Shown in pieces: positions 35,074 to 45,638 of a DNA stretch of 64,000 nt; the stretch's first letter is position 1; each line of letters starts with the position of its first letter. The notes beneath the pieces are model-generated. The model was not told the origin of the DNA, made no database searches, and was given only the letters and a program-made list of their open reading frames with translations. The DNA comes from Plantactinospora endophytica (GTDB lineage Bacteria; Actinomycetota; Actinomycetes; Mycobacteriales; Micromonosporaceae), in assembly GCF_016862915.1 (NCBI RefSeq), contig NZ_BONW01000044.1, forward strand, positions 62,001 through 126,000, given 5' to 3'. Both the position numbers and the translations under genes were made by a program.

Positions 35074-35828
35074 GCCCGCCCGTGTTGAGCTGTCGGGGCA
35101 TCCGGAAGGTCTTCGGCGGGCAGGTCGTACTCGACGATCTCGACCTGGACGTGGCCGAGCACGAGGTGGTGGCGCTGATCGGCGCCTCCGGCTCCGGCAA
35201 GTCCACCCTGCTGCGCTGTGCCAACCTGCTGGAGGAGATCGACGACGGCACCATCGCACTGGACGGCGAACACATCACGGACCCGCGCACCGACCCCGAC
35301 CTGGTACGCCGACGGATCGGCATCGTCTTCCAGGCGTACAACCTCTTCCCGCACCTGCGGGTGCTGGACAACATCGCCCTGGCGCCGGTCCGGGTGCACC
35401 GGCGGGACCGGGCCGAGGCCGAGGCACAGGCGCGCGAACTGCTCGCCCGGGTCGGGTTGGCGGAGAAGGCCGGGGACTATCCCGACCGGCTCTCCGGCGG
35501 CCAGCAGCAGCGGGTGGCGATCGTCCGGGCACTTGTCAACTCGCCCCGGCTGCTGCTGCTCGACGAGGTGACCTCGGCGCTCGACCCGGAACTCGTCGGC
35601 GAGGTGCTGACGATGATCCGGGACCTGAAGGCGGACGGGATGACCATGGTGCTGGCCACCCACGAGATGAGCTTCGCCCGCGAGGTCGCCGACCGGGTCT
35701 GCTTCCTGGACGGCGGACGGATCATCGAGGAGGGACCGCCGGAGCAGGTGCTCGGCGAGCCGACCCAGCCCCGTACCCGGCAGTTCCTCCGCCGGATCAT
35801 CGAGGCGGGCCGGCTCCAGGTCGGCTGA
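35070..35828 (+). CDS. Polar amino-acid ABC transporter ATPase
   Basis: 252 residues of the GlnQ/HisP type: Walker A GASGSGKST, Q-loop VFQAYNLFPHL, signature LSGGQQQRVAI, Walker B LLLLDEVTSALD and the His switch LATHEM. It powers the upstream permease. Start ATG 35070 overlaps the permease stop. Confidence 0.96.
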   Translation: MSPPVLSCRGIRKVFGGQVVLDDLDLDVAEHEVVALIGASGSGKSTLLRCANLLEEIDDGTIALDGEHITDPRTDPDLVRRRIGIVFQAYNLFPHLRVLDNIALAPVRVHRRDRAEAEAQARELLARVGLAEKAGDYPDRLSGGQQQRVAIVRALVNSPRLLLLDEVTSALDPELVGEVLTMIRDLKADGMTMVLATHEMSFAREVADRVCFLDGGRIIEEGPPEQVLGEPTQPRTRQFLRRIIEAGRLQVG

Positions 35829-35897
35829 CCGCCGATCACCGCGCGGGTTCGGCGCCCGCTTCGTGCGAGGTCGGGAAGTACCGGACCCTCACCAGCA

Positions 35898-37651
<1,754 letters not shown>

Positions 37652-37732
37652 GCCGGCCGCTCCGCTGCGCTCCGGCCCGTCATGAGACTCATCCGCACTC
37701 AACTGGCTGATTCGCTCGCCCCGCTCGCTCAT
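37652..37732 (-). repeat. Interspersed coupling repeat copy R1 (between ribE and ribBA)
   Basis: 81 bp starting at the ATG that overlaps the ribE stop and ending just before the ribBA ATG. It encodes a peptide related to those of copies R2 and R3 (ER.SQ.SA and PERSG motifs) but is one base longer, so it reads into ribBA in frame instead of ending in TGA. GGAG lies 8 nt before the ribBA ATG. Confidence 0.8.
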
Positions 37733-38358
37733 GCCACGGCCTCCAGTCCGTCGACCGGCAGGCGCCCACCGGTCGTCAGCAGTCGTTCGACGTACTTGGC
37801 GAGGACGTCAACCTCGAGGTTGACCGGCTCGCCGACACCCTTGCGGCCCAGCGTGGTGGCGGCCAGCGTGGTCGGGATCAGCCCGACCGAAAAGGTCTGC
37901 GCGGTCAGCCCGGCGACGGTCAGCGACACCCCGTCGACGGTGATCGAGCCCTTCTCCACCACGTAGCGGGCCAGTTCGGTGGGCAGGCCGAAGGTCACCG
38001 TCTCCCACTGCTCGGCCGGCTGCCGTCCGACGATCTCGGCGACCCCGTCGACGTGGCCCTGCACCAGGTGCCCGCCGAGCCGGCTGCCGAGGGTGGCGGC
38101 CCGTTCCAGGTTGACCGGGTCACCCGGCCGCAGCGCCCCCAGGGCGGTACGCCGGAACGTCTCGCCCATCACGTCGGCGGTGAACGTGTCGCCGTCGATC
38201 TCCACGACGGTCAGACAGACGCCGTTGACGGAGATCGAGTCGCCGTGCCGGGCGTCCGAGGTGACGACCGGGCCACGGATCGCGACCAGGGCCGAGTCGC
38301 CGCCCGTGTCGTCGCGTCGGACCAGTTCGCCCAGCTCTTCCACGATGCCGGTGAACAT
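37729..38358 (-). CDS. ribE: Riboflavin synthase alpha chain
   Basis: 209 residues with two lumazine-binding repeats ([13 protein letters not shown]...[13 protein letters not shown] and [15 protein letters not shown]...[11 protein letters not shown]). It dismutates two lumazines to riboflavin. ATG 38358 is 6 bp after the ribD stop. The stop overlaps the start of repeat copy R1. Confidence 0.97.
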   Translation of the reverse strand: MFTGIVEELGELVRRDDTGGDSALVAIRGPVVTSDARHGDSISVNGVCLTVVEIDGDTFTADVMGETFRRTALGALRPGDPVNLERAATLGSRLGGHLVQGHVDGVAEIVGRQPAEQWETVTFGLPTELARYVVEKGSITVDGVSLTVAGLTAQTFSVGLIPTTLAATTLGRKGVGEPVNLEVDVLAKYVERLLTTGGRLPVDGLEAVA

Positions 38359-38364
38359 CTTCAG

Positions 38365-39426
38365 TCAGCCCTCCGTCTTCCGGGGAAACGCGGTGACCCG
38401 CAGATCGGGGCCGACCGGCGTGATGTCGGTGAACTCCAGGTCGATGACCTCTGAGATGGAACGCGCGCCGGCGTCGCCCAACGCCGCCGGGCCGGCGCCG
38501 AGCAGCTTGGGCGCCAGGTAGCCGACGACCTTGTCGACCAGGCCGGCGGCGAGGAAGGCGCCGGCCAGGGTCGGACCGCCCTCCAGCAGCGCCGCCCGGA
38601 CGCCGCGCCGGTACAGCTCGGCGAGCAGCCGGGGCAGGTCGACGTGGCCGTCCGGGCCGGTGCCGACCTCCTTCGCGGTCGCCACCCAGGTGGGCGCGGC
38701 GCCGTCCCGGACCCGGGCGTCCAGCGGGGTACGCCCGTCGCTGTCCACCACCACCCGCAGCGGCTGCCGGATGGCCAGGGTGCCGTCGCGCAGATTCCGC
38801 ACGGTCAGTCTCGGGTCGTCGGCGAGCACCGTGCCGACCCCGACGACAACCGCGTCCACGGTGCCGCGCAGCGCGTGCACGTCGATCCGGGCCGCCTCGG
38901 AGGTGATCCACATGCTGGTGCCGTCGGCCGCCGCGATCCGACCGTCCAGGGTCGCCGCGTACTTCCAGATCAGGTACGGCCTCCTCCGGCGTACGGCGGT
39001 CAGCCAGGCCAGGTTGCCGGCCTCCACCTCGGCGGCGCGTACCCCGACCTCGACCTCGACCCCGGCGGCACGCAGCCGCTCGATCCCGCCCGCCGCGATC
39101 GGGTTCGGATCGGCGACGCCGACCACCACCCGGCGGACCCCGGCCGAGATCAGCGCCCCGCTGCACGGCCCGGTACGCCCGGTGTGGTCGCACGGTTCCA
39201 GGGTCACCACGGCGGTACCGCCCCGGGCCCGCTCGCCGGCCTGGGCCAGCGCGACGATCTCGGCGTGCGGCCCACCCGCGTACGCGTGGAAACCCTCGCC
39301 GACGATCTCGCCGCGCGGGTCGAGCAGGACACAGCCGACCAGGGGATTGGGGCTCGTCGTGCCCAGGCCACGGGCCGCCAGCGCGATGGCCCGGCGCATC
39401 GCCTCGTCGGCGGAGACGCCCCCCAT
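38365..39426 (-). CDS. ribD: Riboflavin biosynthesis deaminase/reductase
   Basis: 353 residues. The N-terminal cytidine-deaminase-like domain has the zinc motif GGPHAEIVAL and LEPCDHTGRTGPCSGAL. The C-terminal reductase domain has YLIWKYAATLDGRIAAADGTSMWI and ALLEGGPTLAGAFLAAGLVDK. It performs two successive steps on the GTP cyclohydrolase product. ATG 39426 follows AAGGGAA. It is the first gene after the FMN riboswitch. Confidence 0.96.
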   Translation of the reverse strand: MGGVSADEAMRRAIALAARGLGTTSPNPLVGCVLLDPRGEIVGEGFHAYAGGPHAEIVALAQAGERARGGTAVVTLEPCDHTGRTGPCSGALISAGVRRVVVGVADPNPIAAGGIERLRAAGVEVEVGVRAAEVEAGNLAWLTAVRRRRPYLIWKYAATLDGRIAAADGTSMWITSEAARIDVHALRGTVDAVVVGVGTVLADDPRLTVRNLRDGTLAIRQPLRVVVDSDGRTPLDARVRDGAAPTWVATAKEVGTGPDGHVDLPRLLAELYRRGVRAALLEGGPTLAGAFLAAGLVDKVVGYLAPKLLGAGPAALGDAGARSISEVIDLEFTDITPVGPDLRVTAFPRKTEG

Positions 39427-39535
39427 GCCGTTCCCTTCCCCTTCGCATCGCCCGTCGTCGTGACGCGCGGGCGGGTGTGGGAGGGGTGCCGGCCGGTGGC
39501 CGGACGTGCGGCGGCGGAGCATGGGAACGGCAGTC

Positions 39536-39562
39536 GCCGACCCCGAGGGAACGCGGGTCGGC
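39536..39562 (-). terminator. Hairpin downstream of the FMN aptamer
   Basis: GCCGACCC and GGGTCGGC pair perfectly around an 11-nt loop between the riboswitch and ribD. It could be part of the expression platform. There is no U-tract. Confidence 0.4.
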
Positions 39563-39594
39563 ACACACGGCCGCCCACGGACCCATCCGTCCCG

Positions 39595-39764
39595 CGCGCT
39601 GTCTCCCATCCGGACTGTCTGGGCGCGGAATGCTCCGCTCCCAACCGTCGGCCCTGGGTTCTCACCAGGTCCACCGGGCGGCCGAGGCCGACCGGGTCGC
39701 GGGCTTACCGGGCTTGCGCCCGGATCACCGCCGGTTCGGAATTACACCGAGTCCCGCCAGCGCG
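39595..39764 (-). ncRNA. FMN riboswitch (RFN element)
   Basis: On the minus strand, the conserved core segments appear in order: AACCGGCGGTGAT, GCAAGCCCG, GCCGACGGTT and ACAGTCCGGATGGGAGA, with a closing P1 helix of CGCGCT (39764-39759) and AGCGCG (39600-39595). An enlarged internal arm is GC-rich. It senses FMN and should shut off ribD-ribE-ribBA-ribH, the first start being about 170 nt downstream. Confidence 0.95.
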
Positions 39765-39846
39765 TGGTGGGTACGGATCGAGTCTTACACGGATTCGGGG
39801 CTCTCGGGTCGTCGAGGCGACCGACCTCACAACGACGTGACCGTGG

Positions 39847-40854
39847 TCACTTCGCGCCGCGCCGCCGCTCGCCCGCCTCCTCCGCCGATCCGCCCGGGGT
39901 ACGCCGCCGGTCCATCGCCACGTACGACCCGGGTTGGCTCTTGGCGACCGTCTTCATCTCGGAGGCCGCCGCGATCACTTCGAGCGGGTCGGTGAACCGT
40001 CGCTCGGGCACCGACAGCGAGACCCCGATGGAAAGGGTCACCAGGTGCGCCCGCTGGATGTTGCCGCGCCGGTCCTTCAGCTCGACATAGCCACGCTTGG
40101 CGTCCTGCGGGTCGTACAGCTCGTCGGCAGTCTTCTCGAAGTCGATCACGGCCCGTTCGGTGAGCGGCCGGACCTGCTCCGGAGCGCAGACGATCACGAA
40201 GTCGTCGCCGCCGATGTGGCCGAGGAAGGCCGGCGGCAGCCCGACCGAGACCACCGCCCGGTGCAGGCTGCGGGCCAGCGCGCTGATGAACTCGTCGCCC
40301 CGGACGAAGCCGTACCGGTCGTTGACGCTCTTGAACCGGTCGATGTCGACGTAGCCGACGGCGTAGTCGACGCCACTGCGTACCCGGTCCCCGATCTCCC
40401 GGCGGACCCGGGTGTTGCCGGGCAGCCCGGTCAGCGGGGAGACCTCGCGGAACTCCTTGTTACGACGCAGCGTGGAGCTGATCCGGGCGACGAGTTCGGC
40501 GGTGTCGAAGGGCTTGACCAGGTAGTCGTCGGCGCCGGCGGTGAGGCCGTGCACCTTGTCCACGGTCAGCCCCTTGGCGGTCAGCATGATCACCGGCAGT
40601 GCCGAGGTCATCGGGTTGGCCCGCAGTCGCCGGGTCAGCTCCAGCCCGTCGATCCGGGGCATCCGCAGGTCGACGACGGCGAGGTCGGGCCGGCGCTGCT
40701 CGATCACCTCGAGCGCCTCCTGGCCGTCCCGGGCCTGCACCACCTCGAAGCCGTGCAGCCGCAGATTGAACGAGACGAACCGGACGATGTCCTCGTCGTC
40801 GTCGACCACCAGGATCAGGTCGGGCCGCTCCTCGGCGGCGCCGTCGACGCTCAT
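39847..40854 (-). CDS. Response regulator with GGDEF-type output (PleD-like)
   Basis: 335 residues. A receiver domain (about 14-125) has the acidic VVDDDED pocket, phosphoacceptor in LAVVDLRMPRIDG, and the LVKPFD Lys. An output domain (about 140-310) follows with SPLTGLPGNTRV, YVDIDRFKSVNDRYG and HIGGDDF in place of GGDEF. No RxxD inhibitory site precedes it. GGDDF can be active or not, so the enzyme state is uncertain. ATG 40854 overlaps the stop of mini-ORF R2. No histidine kinase is adjacent. Confidence 0.9.
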   Translation of the reverse strand: MSVDGAAEERPDLILVVDDDEDIVRFVSFNLRLHGFEVVQARDGQEALEVIEQRRPDLAVVDLRMPRIDGLELTRRLRANPMTSALPVIMLTAKGLTVDKVHGLTAGADDYLVKPFDTAELVARISSTLRRNKEFREVSPLTGLPGNTRVRREIGDRVRSGVDYAVGYVDIDRFKSVNDRYGFVRGDEFISALARSLHRAVVSVGLPPAFLGHIGGDDFVIVCAPEQVRPLTERAVIDFEKTADELYDPQDAKRGYVELKDRRGNIQRAHLVTLSIGVSLSVPERRFTDPLEVIAAASEMKTVAKSQPGSYVAMDRRRTPGGSAEEAGERRRGAK

Positions 40855-40934
40855 GCCCGCCCTCCGCTCCGCTCCGTGCGGGCACGAGGCTCTCCCGCAC
40901 TGCGCTGACTGGTTCGCTCGCTGCGCCCGCTCAT
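40851..40934 (-). CDS. 27-residue mini-ORF, coupling repeat copy R2
   Basis: Starts at an ATG overlapping the stop of mini-ORF R3 and ends in a TGA overlapping the ATG of the response regulator. GGAGG sits 6 nt before that next ATG, inside the repeat. The peptide is Arg/Ser/Gly-rich ([14 protein letters not shown], then RTERSGGRA). It is more likely a coupling device than a functional peptide. Confidence 0.5.
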   Translation of the reverse strand: MSGRSERTSQRSAGEPRARTERSGGRA

Positions 40935-41014
40935 GCCCGCCCCCCGCTCCGCTCCGGGCGACCATGAGGCACCCCTGCACTGAGCTGACTGGTTCGCTCG
41001 CCGCGCCCGCTCAC
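40855..41014 (-). repeat. Interspersed coupling repeat copies R2 and R3, 80-bp tandem
   Basis: Two head-to-tail 80-bp copies related to R1 at 37652. Each begins at a gene stop codon and ends one base before the next ATG. Confidence 0.85.
40931..41014 (-). CDS. 27-residue mini-ORF, coupling repeat copy R3
   Basis: GTG start overlapping the rpe stop (GTGA), 27 codons, and a TGA overlapping the ATG of mini-ORF R2. The peptide is nearly the same as R2 ([14 protein letters not shown], then RPERSGGRA). Head-to-tail with R2 at an 80-bp period. Confidence 0.5.
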   Translation of the reverse strand: MSGRGERTSQLSAGVPHGRPERSGGRA

Positions 41015-41691
41015 GGCTGTGGCGCGGCGCGCTCGGCGAGCCGCCGGAGCTGGGTCACCGCCGCGGCCGGGTCCGCCGCGCCGTAGACGGCGGTGCCGGC
41101 GACGAACGCGTCCGCACCGGCCGCCGCCGCCTGCTCGATGGTGTCGGCCGCGATGCCGCCGTCGACCTCGATCCGGAGTTCGAGGTGACCGGCGGCGGCG
41201 TGCCGGCGGGCGGTCCGGACCTTGTCGAGCAGTTCGGGGATGAACCGCTGCCCCCCGAAGCCCGCCTTGATAGTCATGATCAGCAATGTATCGAAGCTGG
41301 GCAAGAGGTCAAGGTACGGTTCGATCGGAGTGTCCCGGTCGATCGCCAGCCCCGCCTTCGCCCCGGCCGACCGAAGGTCCTTGGCCAGCGAGACCGGGTT
41401 GTCGCACGCCTCGGCGTGGAACGTCACGTTGTACGCACCGGCGTCCGCGTAACTCGGCGCCCACCGGCGCGGATCGTCGATCATCAGGTGTACGTCGAAC
41501 GGCAGCGCGGTCGCGGCCAACAGGCTCTGCACCACCGGCAGCCCGATGGTCAGGTTGGGCACGAAGTGGTTGTCCATCACATCGACGTGCAGCCAGTCCG
41601 CCGTGGCCTCCACCGCCTGCACCTCGTCGGCGAGCCGGGCGAAGTCTGCGGCGAGGATGCTGGGCGCGACGATCGGCGCTGGTACGGTCAC
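41011..41691 (-). CDS. rpe: Ribulose-phosphate 3-epimerase
   Basis: 226-residue TIM barrel linking ribulose-5-P and xylulose-5-P in the pentose phosphate pathway; ribulose-5-P is also the DHBP synthase substrate, which fits its place before the riboflavin genes. Motifs: [48 protein letters not shown] and IEVDGGI. GTG 41691 is 6 nt after TACACT, suggesting a leaderless mRNA. The stop overlaps mini-ORF R3. Confidence 0.95.
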   Translation of the reverse strand: MTVPAPIVAPSILAADFARLADEVQAVEATADWLHVDVMDNHFVPNLTIGLPVVQSLLAATALPFDVHLMIDDPRRWAPSYADAGAYNVTFHAEACDNPVSLAKDLRSAGAKAGLAIDRDTPIEPYLDLLPSFDTLLIMTIKAGFGGQRFIPELLDKVRTARRHAAAGHLELRIEVDGGIAADTIEQAAAAGADAFVAGTAVYGAADPAAAVTQLRRLAERAAPQP

Positions 41692-41697
41692 CGCGCC

Positions 41698-41703
41698 AGT
41701 GTA
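41698..41703 (-). promoter_or_regulatory. Possible -10 box for leaderless rpe mRNA
   Basis: TACACT (minus) ends 6 nt before GTG 41691. No clear -35. Confidence 0.35.
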
Positions 41704-41799
41704 CGAATGCCGGCCACCCCGCCCGCCCGTCACCCTCCGATCGCGCTCGCCCCTGCTCGGCGACGCGCTCGCCGTGCGCGACGACAGCCGGGTCGGTCG

Positions 41800-43926
41800 T
41801 CAGCGGACCACTGACGCCCCGTCGGCGAAGAACCGGTCCGGGGTGATCGGCAGGTCGCGGACGCGTACCCCGGTGGCGTGCTGCACGGCGTTGGCGATCG
41901 CCGCGGCGGTGCCGACGATGCCCAGCTCACCGATGCCCTTCGACCCCATCGGGTTGACGTACGGGTCGTCCTCGGCGAGCAGGTGCACCTCGACCGTACC
42001 GACGTCTGCGTTGGTCGCGATGTGGTAGTTGGCCAGGTCGTGGTTGACCACGTGCCCGAACCGGGGATCGAGTACGCACTGCTCGTGCAACGCCATCGAC
42101 AGCCCCATGGTCATTCCGCCGAGCAGTTGGGACCGGCCGGTCTTCGGGTTGATGATCCGGCCGGCGGCGAAGACGCCGAGCAGCCGGGGCACCCGTACCT
42201 CGCCGGTCGCCTCGTGCACCCGGACCTCGGCGAACTGGGCGCCGAAGGCGTACATCGAGAAGCGCTCCCGGTCGGGGTTCTCCGGCATGTCGGCGGCGGC
42301 CTCGATCCCGGACGCCGGTATCCCGTCGACGTGCTCGGCGGCCTCCCGGGCGCGGAGCCGACGGGCGGCCTCGACCACCGCGCTGCCCCACGAGGTCATC
42401 CCGGACGAGCCGCCCGCCGCCATCGCCGGCGGCAGTGCCGTGTCACCGATCCGCAGGTCGATCCGTTCGACCGGTACGGCCAGCGCGTCGGCGGCGATCT
42501 GGGCCAGCGTGGTCCAGGTGCCGGTACCGAGGTCGGCGGCGCCGATCGACACCACGTACCGGCCGTCGGGCTCCAGTCGGATCGTCGCCGACGAACCGGG
42601 AAGCTGGTAGACCGGGTACACCGAGGACGCCACCCCGGTGCCGACCAGCCAACCGCCGGCCGCCCGACGTACCCCCGGAGTCGGGTCCCGGCCGGCCCAG
42701 CCGAACCGGCGGGCGCCGTCGCGCAGGCAGGCGACCAGGTTACGGGTGGAGAACGGCAGGTCCAGTTCGGGATCGACCGGCGGCTCGTTGGCGATCCGGA
42801 ACTCGACCGGGTCCTGCCCGCAGGCGATCGCCATCTCGTCCATCGCCGACTCCAGCGCGTACATCCCCGGGGTCTTCCCCGGGGCGCGCATGATCGTCGG
42901 CACCGGCACGTCGAGCCGGACCATCCGGTGCGTGGTACTGCGGTGCGGCGCCGCGTACATCACCCGGGTCGGCGTGACGGTCTGCTCGGCGAACTCCTTG
43001 TGCCGGGCCGTCTGCTGCACCGCCTCGTGGCTGACCGCGACCAGCTTCCCGTCCCGTCCGGCGCCGAGCCGGATCCGCTGGAACGACGGCGTGCGGTAGC
43101 CGACCTGGGAGAACATCTGCTGCCGGGTGAGCGCGAGCTTCACCGGCCGGCCGGGCACGGCGAACGCGCACAGCACCGCGAGTACGACGTCCGGATGGGC
43201 GTGCAGCTTGCCGCCGAACGCGCCGCCGACGTACGGCGAGATGATCCGGATCCGCTCCGGTTCGAGCCCGAAGAGGGTGGCCAGCGAGTCCCGCAACCGG
43301 TGCACGCCCTGACTGCCGACGTAGAGGGTGAGCCGGTCGCCGGCCCAGGTGGCGATCGTGGCGTGCGGCTCGATCTGCGCGTGCTGGTACCAGGCGGTGG
43401 TGTAGGTGGCGTCCAGGCGTACCGCCGCCTCGGCCAACGCCGCCTCCGGATCGCCGTGCACGCTGTCGGTGGCGAACCCGCCGTTCACGACCGCCGGGGC
43501 GTACCGGTCCGGGTGGTCGGGCCGCAGCTCGACGTCGTGCGGGCCGGTCCGGTAGTCCACTCCGACCAGGTCGGCGGCCCGGCGGGCGGCCTCCGAGGTC
43601 TCCGCCACGACGGCGGCGACGAACTGCCCCCGGTACGCCACCTCGGGCGTCTGCAGGATCGTCATCTCCGCGTCGTCGGTGGAGGCGACCCGGGGCGCGT
43701 TCTCGTGGGTCAGCACGGCCAGCACTCCCGGCTCGGCCAGCGCGGCCTCGGTGTGCACCGCGACGATCCGCCCGACGGCGACGGTGGCCTGCACCGGGAA
43801 CAGGTAGGCCGGCCGGTCGACGGGGTGCTCGAAGGCGTACCGGGCGGTGCCGGTGACCTTCGCCGGCCCGTCGAACCGGTCCAGCGGCCTGCCGATGGCC
43901 CGGACCGCCAGCGTCTTCCCGTCCAC
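41800..43926 (-). CDS. Molybdopterin-binding subunit of a xanthine-dehydrogenase-type enzyme, orphan
   Basis: 708 residues of the large, molybdenum-cofactor subunit family (PaoC/YagR, CoxL-like). The N-terminal hammerhead domain (DRFDGPAKVTGTARYAFE) is followed by the cofactor domain with GGAFGGK, IMRAPGKTPGMYALESAMDEMA, AADLGTGTWTTLAQIAADAL and GSKGIGELGIVG (catalytic Glu). Usually three subunits are encoded together; no FAD or [2Fe-2S] subunit is found here. GTG 43926 is 7 nt after TAGATT, consistent with its own leaderless promoter. The substrate is unknown. The partner subunits may be elsewhere. Confidence 0.9.
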   Translation of the reverse strand: MDGKTLAVRAIGRPLDRFDGPAKVTGTARYAFEHPVDRPAYLFPVQATVAVGRIVAVHTEAALAEPGVLAVLTHENAPRVASTDDAEMTILQTPEVAYRGQFVAAVVAETSEAARRAADLVGVDYRTGPHDVELRPDHPDRYAPAVVNGGFATDSVHGDPEAALAEAAVRLDATYTTAWYQHAQIEPHATIATWAGDRLTLYVGSQGVHRLRDSLATLFGLEPERIRIISPYVGGAFGGKLHAHPDVVLAVLCAFAVPGRPVKLALTRQQMFSQVGYRTPSFQRIRLGAGRDGKLVAVSHEAVQQTARHKEFAEQTVTPTRVMYAAPHRSTTHRMVRLDVPVPTIMRAPGKTPGMYALESAMDEMAIACGQDPVEFRIANEPPVDPELDLPFSTRNLVACLRDGARRFGWAGRDPTPGVRRAAGGWLVGTGVASSVYPVYQLPGSSATIRLEPDGRYVVSIGAADLGTGTWTTLAQIAADALAVPVERIDLRIGDTALPPAMAAGGSSGMTSWGSAVVEAARRLRAREAAEHVDGIPASGIEAAADMPENPDRERFSMYAFGAQFAEVRVHEATGEVRVPRLLGVFAAGRIINPKTGRSQLLGGMTMGLSMALHEQCVLDPRFGHVVNHDLANYHIATNADVGTVEVHLLAEDDPYVNPMGSKGIGELGIVGTAAAIANAVQHATGVRVRDLPITPDRFFADGASVVR

Positions 43927-43933
43927 ACCTGAC

Positions 43934-43939
43934 AATCTA
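43934..43939 (-). promoter_or_regulatory. Possible -10 box for the molybdopterin subunit gene
   Basis: TAGATT (minus) ends 7 nt before GTG 43926. Confidence 0.35.
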
Positions 43940-43994
43940 GGTGCGGAAACGCCGCCGGCTGCCCGCTTCGGTGGAAGTGGGCAGCGGCCGGTGG

Positions 43995-45638
43995 TCAGCC
44001 CCGGCGCAGCACCGCCAGGAACATCGCGTCCGTGCCGTGCCGGTGCGGCCAGAGCTGCACGGTCGGGCCGTCGCCGAGGCCGGGCATGCCGGCCGGCAGC
44101 AGCGGCCGGGCGTCCACGAAGTCGACGGGTACGCCGGAGCGGCGGGCCGCCTCGGTCACCGAGACGTGCGTCTCCACCACGTGCGGCGAGCAGGTCACGT
44201 ACGCCACCACCCCGCCGGGGCGGACCGCCCGGAGCGCGGCACCGAGCAGCTCCCGTTGCAACCGGGTCAGTGCCGGCAGGTCGGACGGCTGGCGGCGCCA
44301 GCGGGACTCGGGACGCCGTCGCAGCGAGCCGAGACCGGTGCAGGGCGCGTCGACGAGTACCCGGTCGAAGGTGTCCTCCGGCAGGTCCGGGTCGCGCCCG
44401 ACGGTACGGCCGTCGGCGGTCAGCACGGTCACCGGCAGCCCGCGTACGGCCTGGGAGACCAGGTTCGCCCGGTGCTCGGCCACCTCGACGGCGGTCAGTC
44501 GGGCGCCCCGCTGCGCGGCCAGTGCGCCGAGCAGGCCGGCCTTGCCGCCCGGCCCCGCGCAGAGGTCCAACCAGCGCTCGTCGGTGCCGTCGAGTTCGGC
44601 GGCGGTGAGCGCGGCGGCCACCAACTGCGAGCCCTCGTCCTGCACGTGTGCCCGCCCGTCGGCGAGCACGGCGAGTTCGCCGGGTGCACCGCCGGGCAGG
44701 TAGACCGCGTACGGCGAGAACGCACCCGGGGCGCCGCCCACCTCGTCGGCGACCTCGACCGCGTCCGCCCGGCCCGGACGGACGCAGAGGTGTACCGGCG
44801 GTCGCTGGTTGTCCTCGATCAGCAGCCGGGTGGTCTCGCCCAGGTCGCCGCCGAGCGCCTCGGAGAAGGCCCGGACGATCCACTGCGGATGGCTGTAGGT
44901 GAGCGCGGCGTGCCCGATCGGGTCGGTCTCGGCCGACGGGGCCAGCTCGGTCAGCCAGGTGTCGACGTCCTTGCCGGCGACCTCCCGCAGCACGGCGTTG
45001 GCGAACCCGGTCGCACCCGGGGCGACGGAGCGGACCAGGTCGACGGTGGAGGAGACGGCGGCGTGCGCCGGCACCCGGGTGTAGAGGAGCTGGTAGGCGC
45101 CGAGCCGCAGCGCGTCCCGGGGCTGCGGGTCGATCCGTGCGACGTCCCGGCCGGCGGCGGCGGTCAGGATCGCGTCCAGGGTGCCCCGGACCCGCAGCGT
45201 GCCGTAGGTCAGTTCGGTGGCGAAGGCCGCGTCCCGGCCGTGCAGCCGGCGGTCGCGCAGGATGCCGGGCAGGACCAGGTTCGCGTACGCGTCGTCCCGG
45301 TGCACCGCCTCGATCGCCTCGTACGCCGCCTGCCGGGGCAGGTCCACCGCCGGGCGTCCGGCTCGCGGCGACCGCCCGTCGCGGTCCCGCTGTCCCCCGC
45401 CGCCGCCCCGGGCACCCCGGTCGGCACCGCCGCGCGCACCGGCCCGGTCCGCGCCGAACCTGCCGCCCCGGTCGGCGCCGCCCCGCGCGCCCGTCCGGTC
45501 GGCCGCAGCCCGGCCGCCCCGGTCGGCGCCGAACTGGCCGGTACGGCCACGGCCCTCGCGTCGCCGGTCGGTGTCGTCCTGCCCCCGGTCGCCCCGGCTC
45601 CGCTCGGTGCCGCCGACCTGTTCCGTACGCTCGCTCAT
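43995..45638 (-). CDS. rsmB: 16S rRNA m5C967 methyltransferase with RG-rich N-terminus
   Basis: 547 residues. The first roughly 95 are Arg/Gly/Asp-rich with repeated RGGADR and FGADR units. Then come the NusB-like domain ([24 protein letters not shown]) and the RsmB catalytic domain with [19 protein letters not shown] (SAM site), [20 protein letters not shown] (PC motif) and [14 protein letters not shown] (second catalytic Cys). Methylates C967 of 16S rRNA. The start overlaps the fmt stop by 4 bp (ATGA). A shorter start within the RG region is possible. Confidence 0.93.
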   Translation of the reverse strand: MSERTEQVGGTERSRGDRGQDDTDRRREGRGRTGQFGADRGGRAAADRTGARGGADRGGRFGADRAGARGGADRGARGGGGGQRDRDGRSPRAGRPAVDLPRQAAYEAIEAVHRDDAYANLVLPGILRDRRLHGRDAAFATELTYGTLRVRGTLDAILTAAAGRDVARIDPQPRDALRLGAYQLLYTRVPAHAAVSSTVDLVRSVAPGATGFANAVLREVAGKDVDTWLTELAPSAETDPIGHAALTYSHPQWIVRAFSEALGGDLGETTRLLIEDNQRPPVHLCVRPGRADAVEVADEVGGAPGAFSPYAVYLPGGAPGELAVLADGRAHVQDEGSQLVAAALTAAELDGTDERWLDLCAGPGGKAGLLGALAAQRGARLTAVEVAEHRANLVSQAVRGLPVTVLTADGRTVGRDPDLPEDTFDRVLVDAPCTGLGSLRRRPESRWRRQPSDLPALTRLQRELLGAALRAVRPGGVVAYVTCSPHVVETHVSVTEAARRSGVPVDFVDARPLLPAGMPGLGDGPTVQLWPHRHGTDAMFLAVLRRG

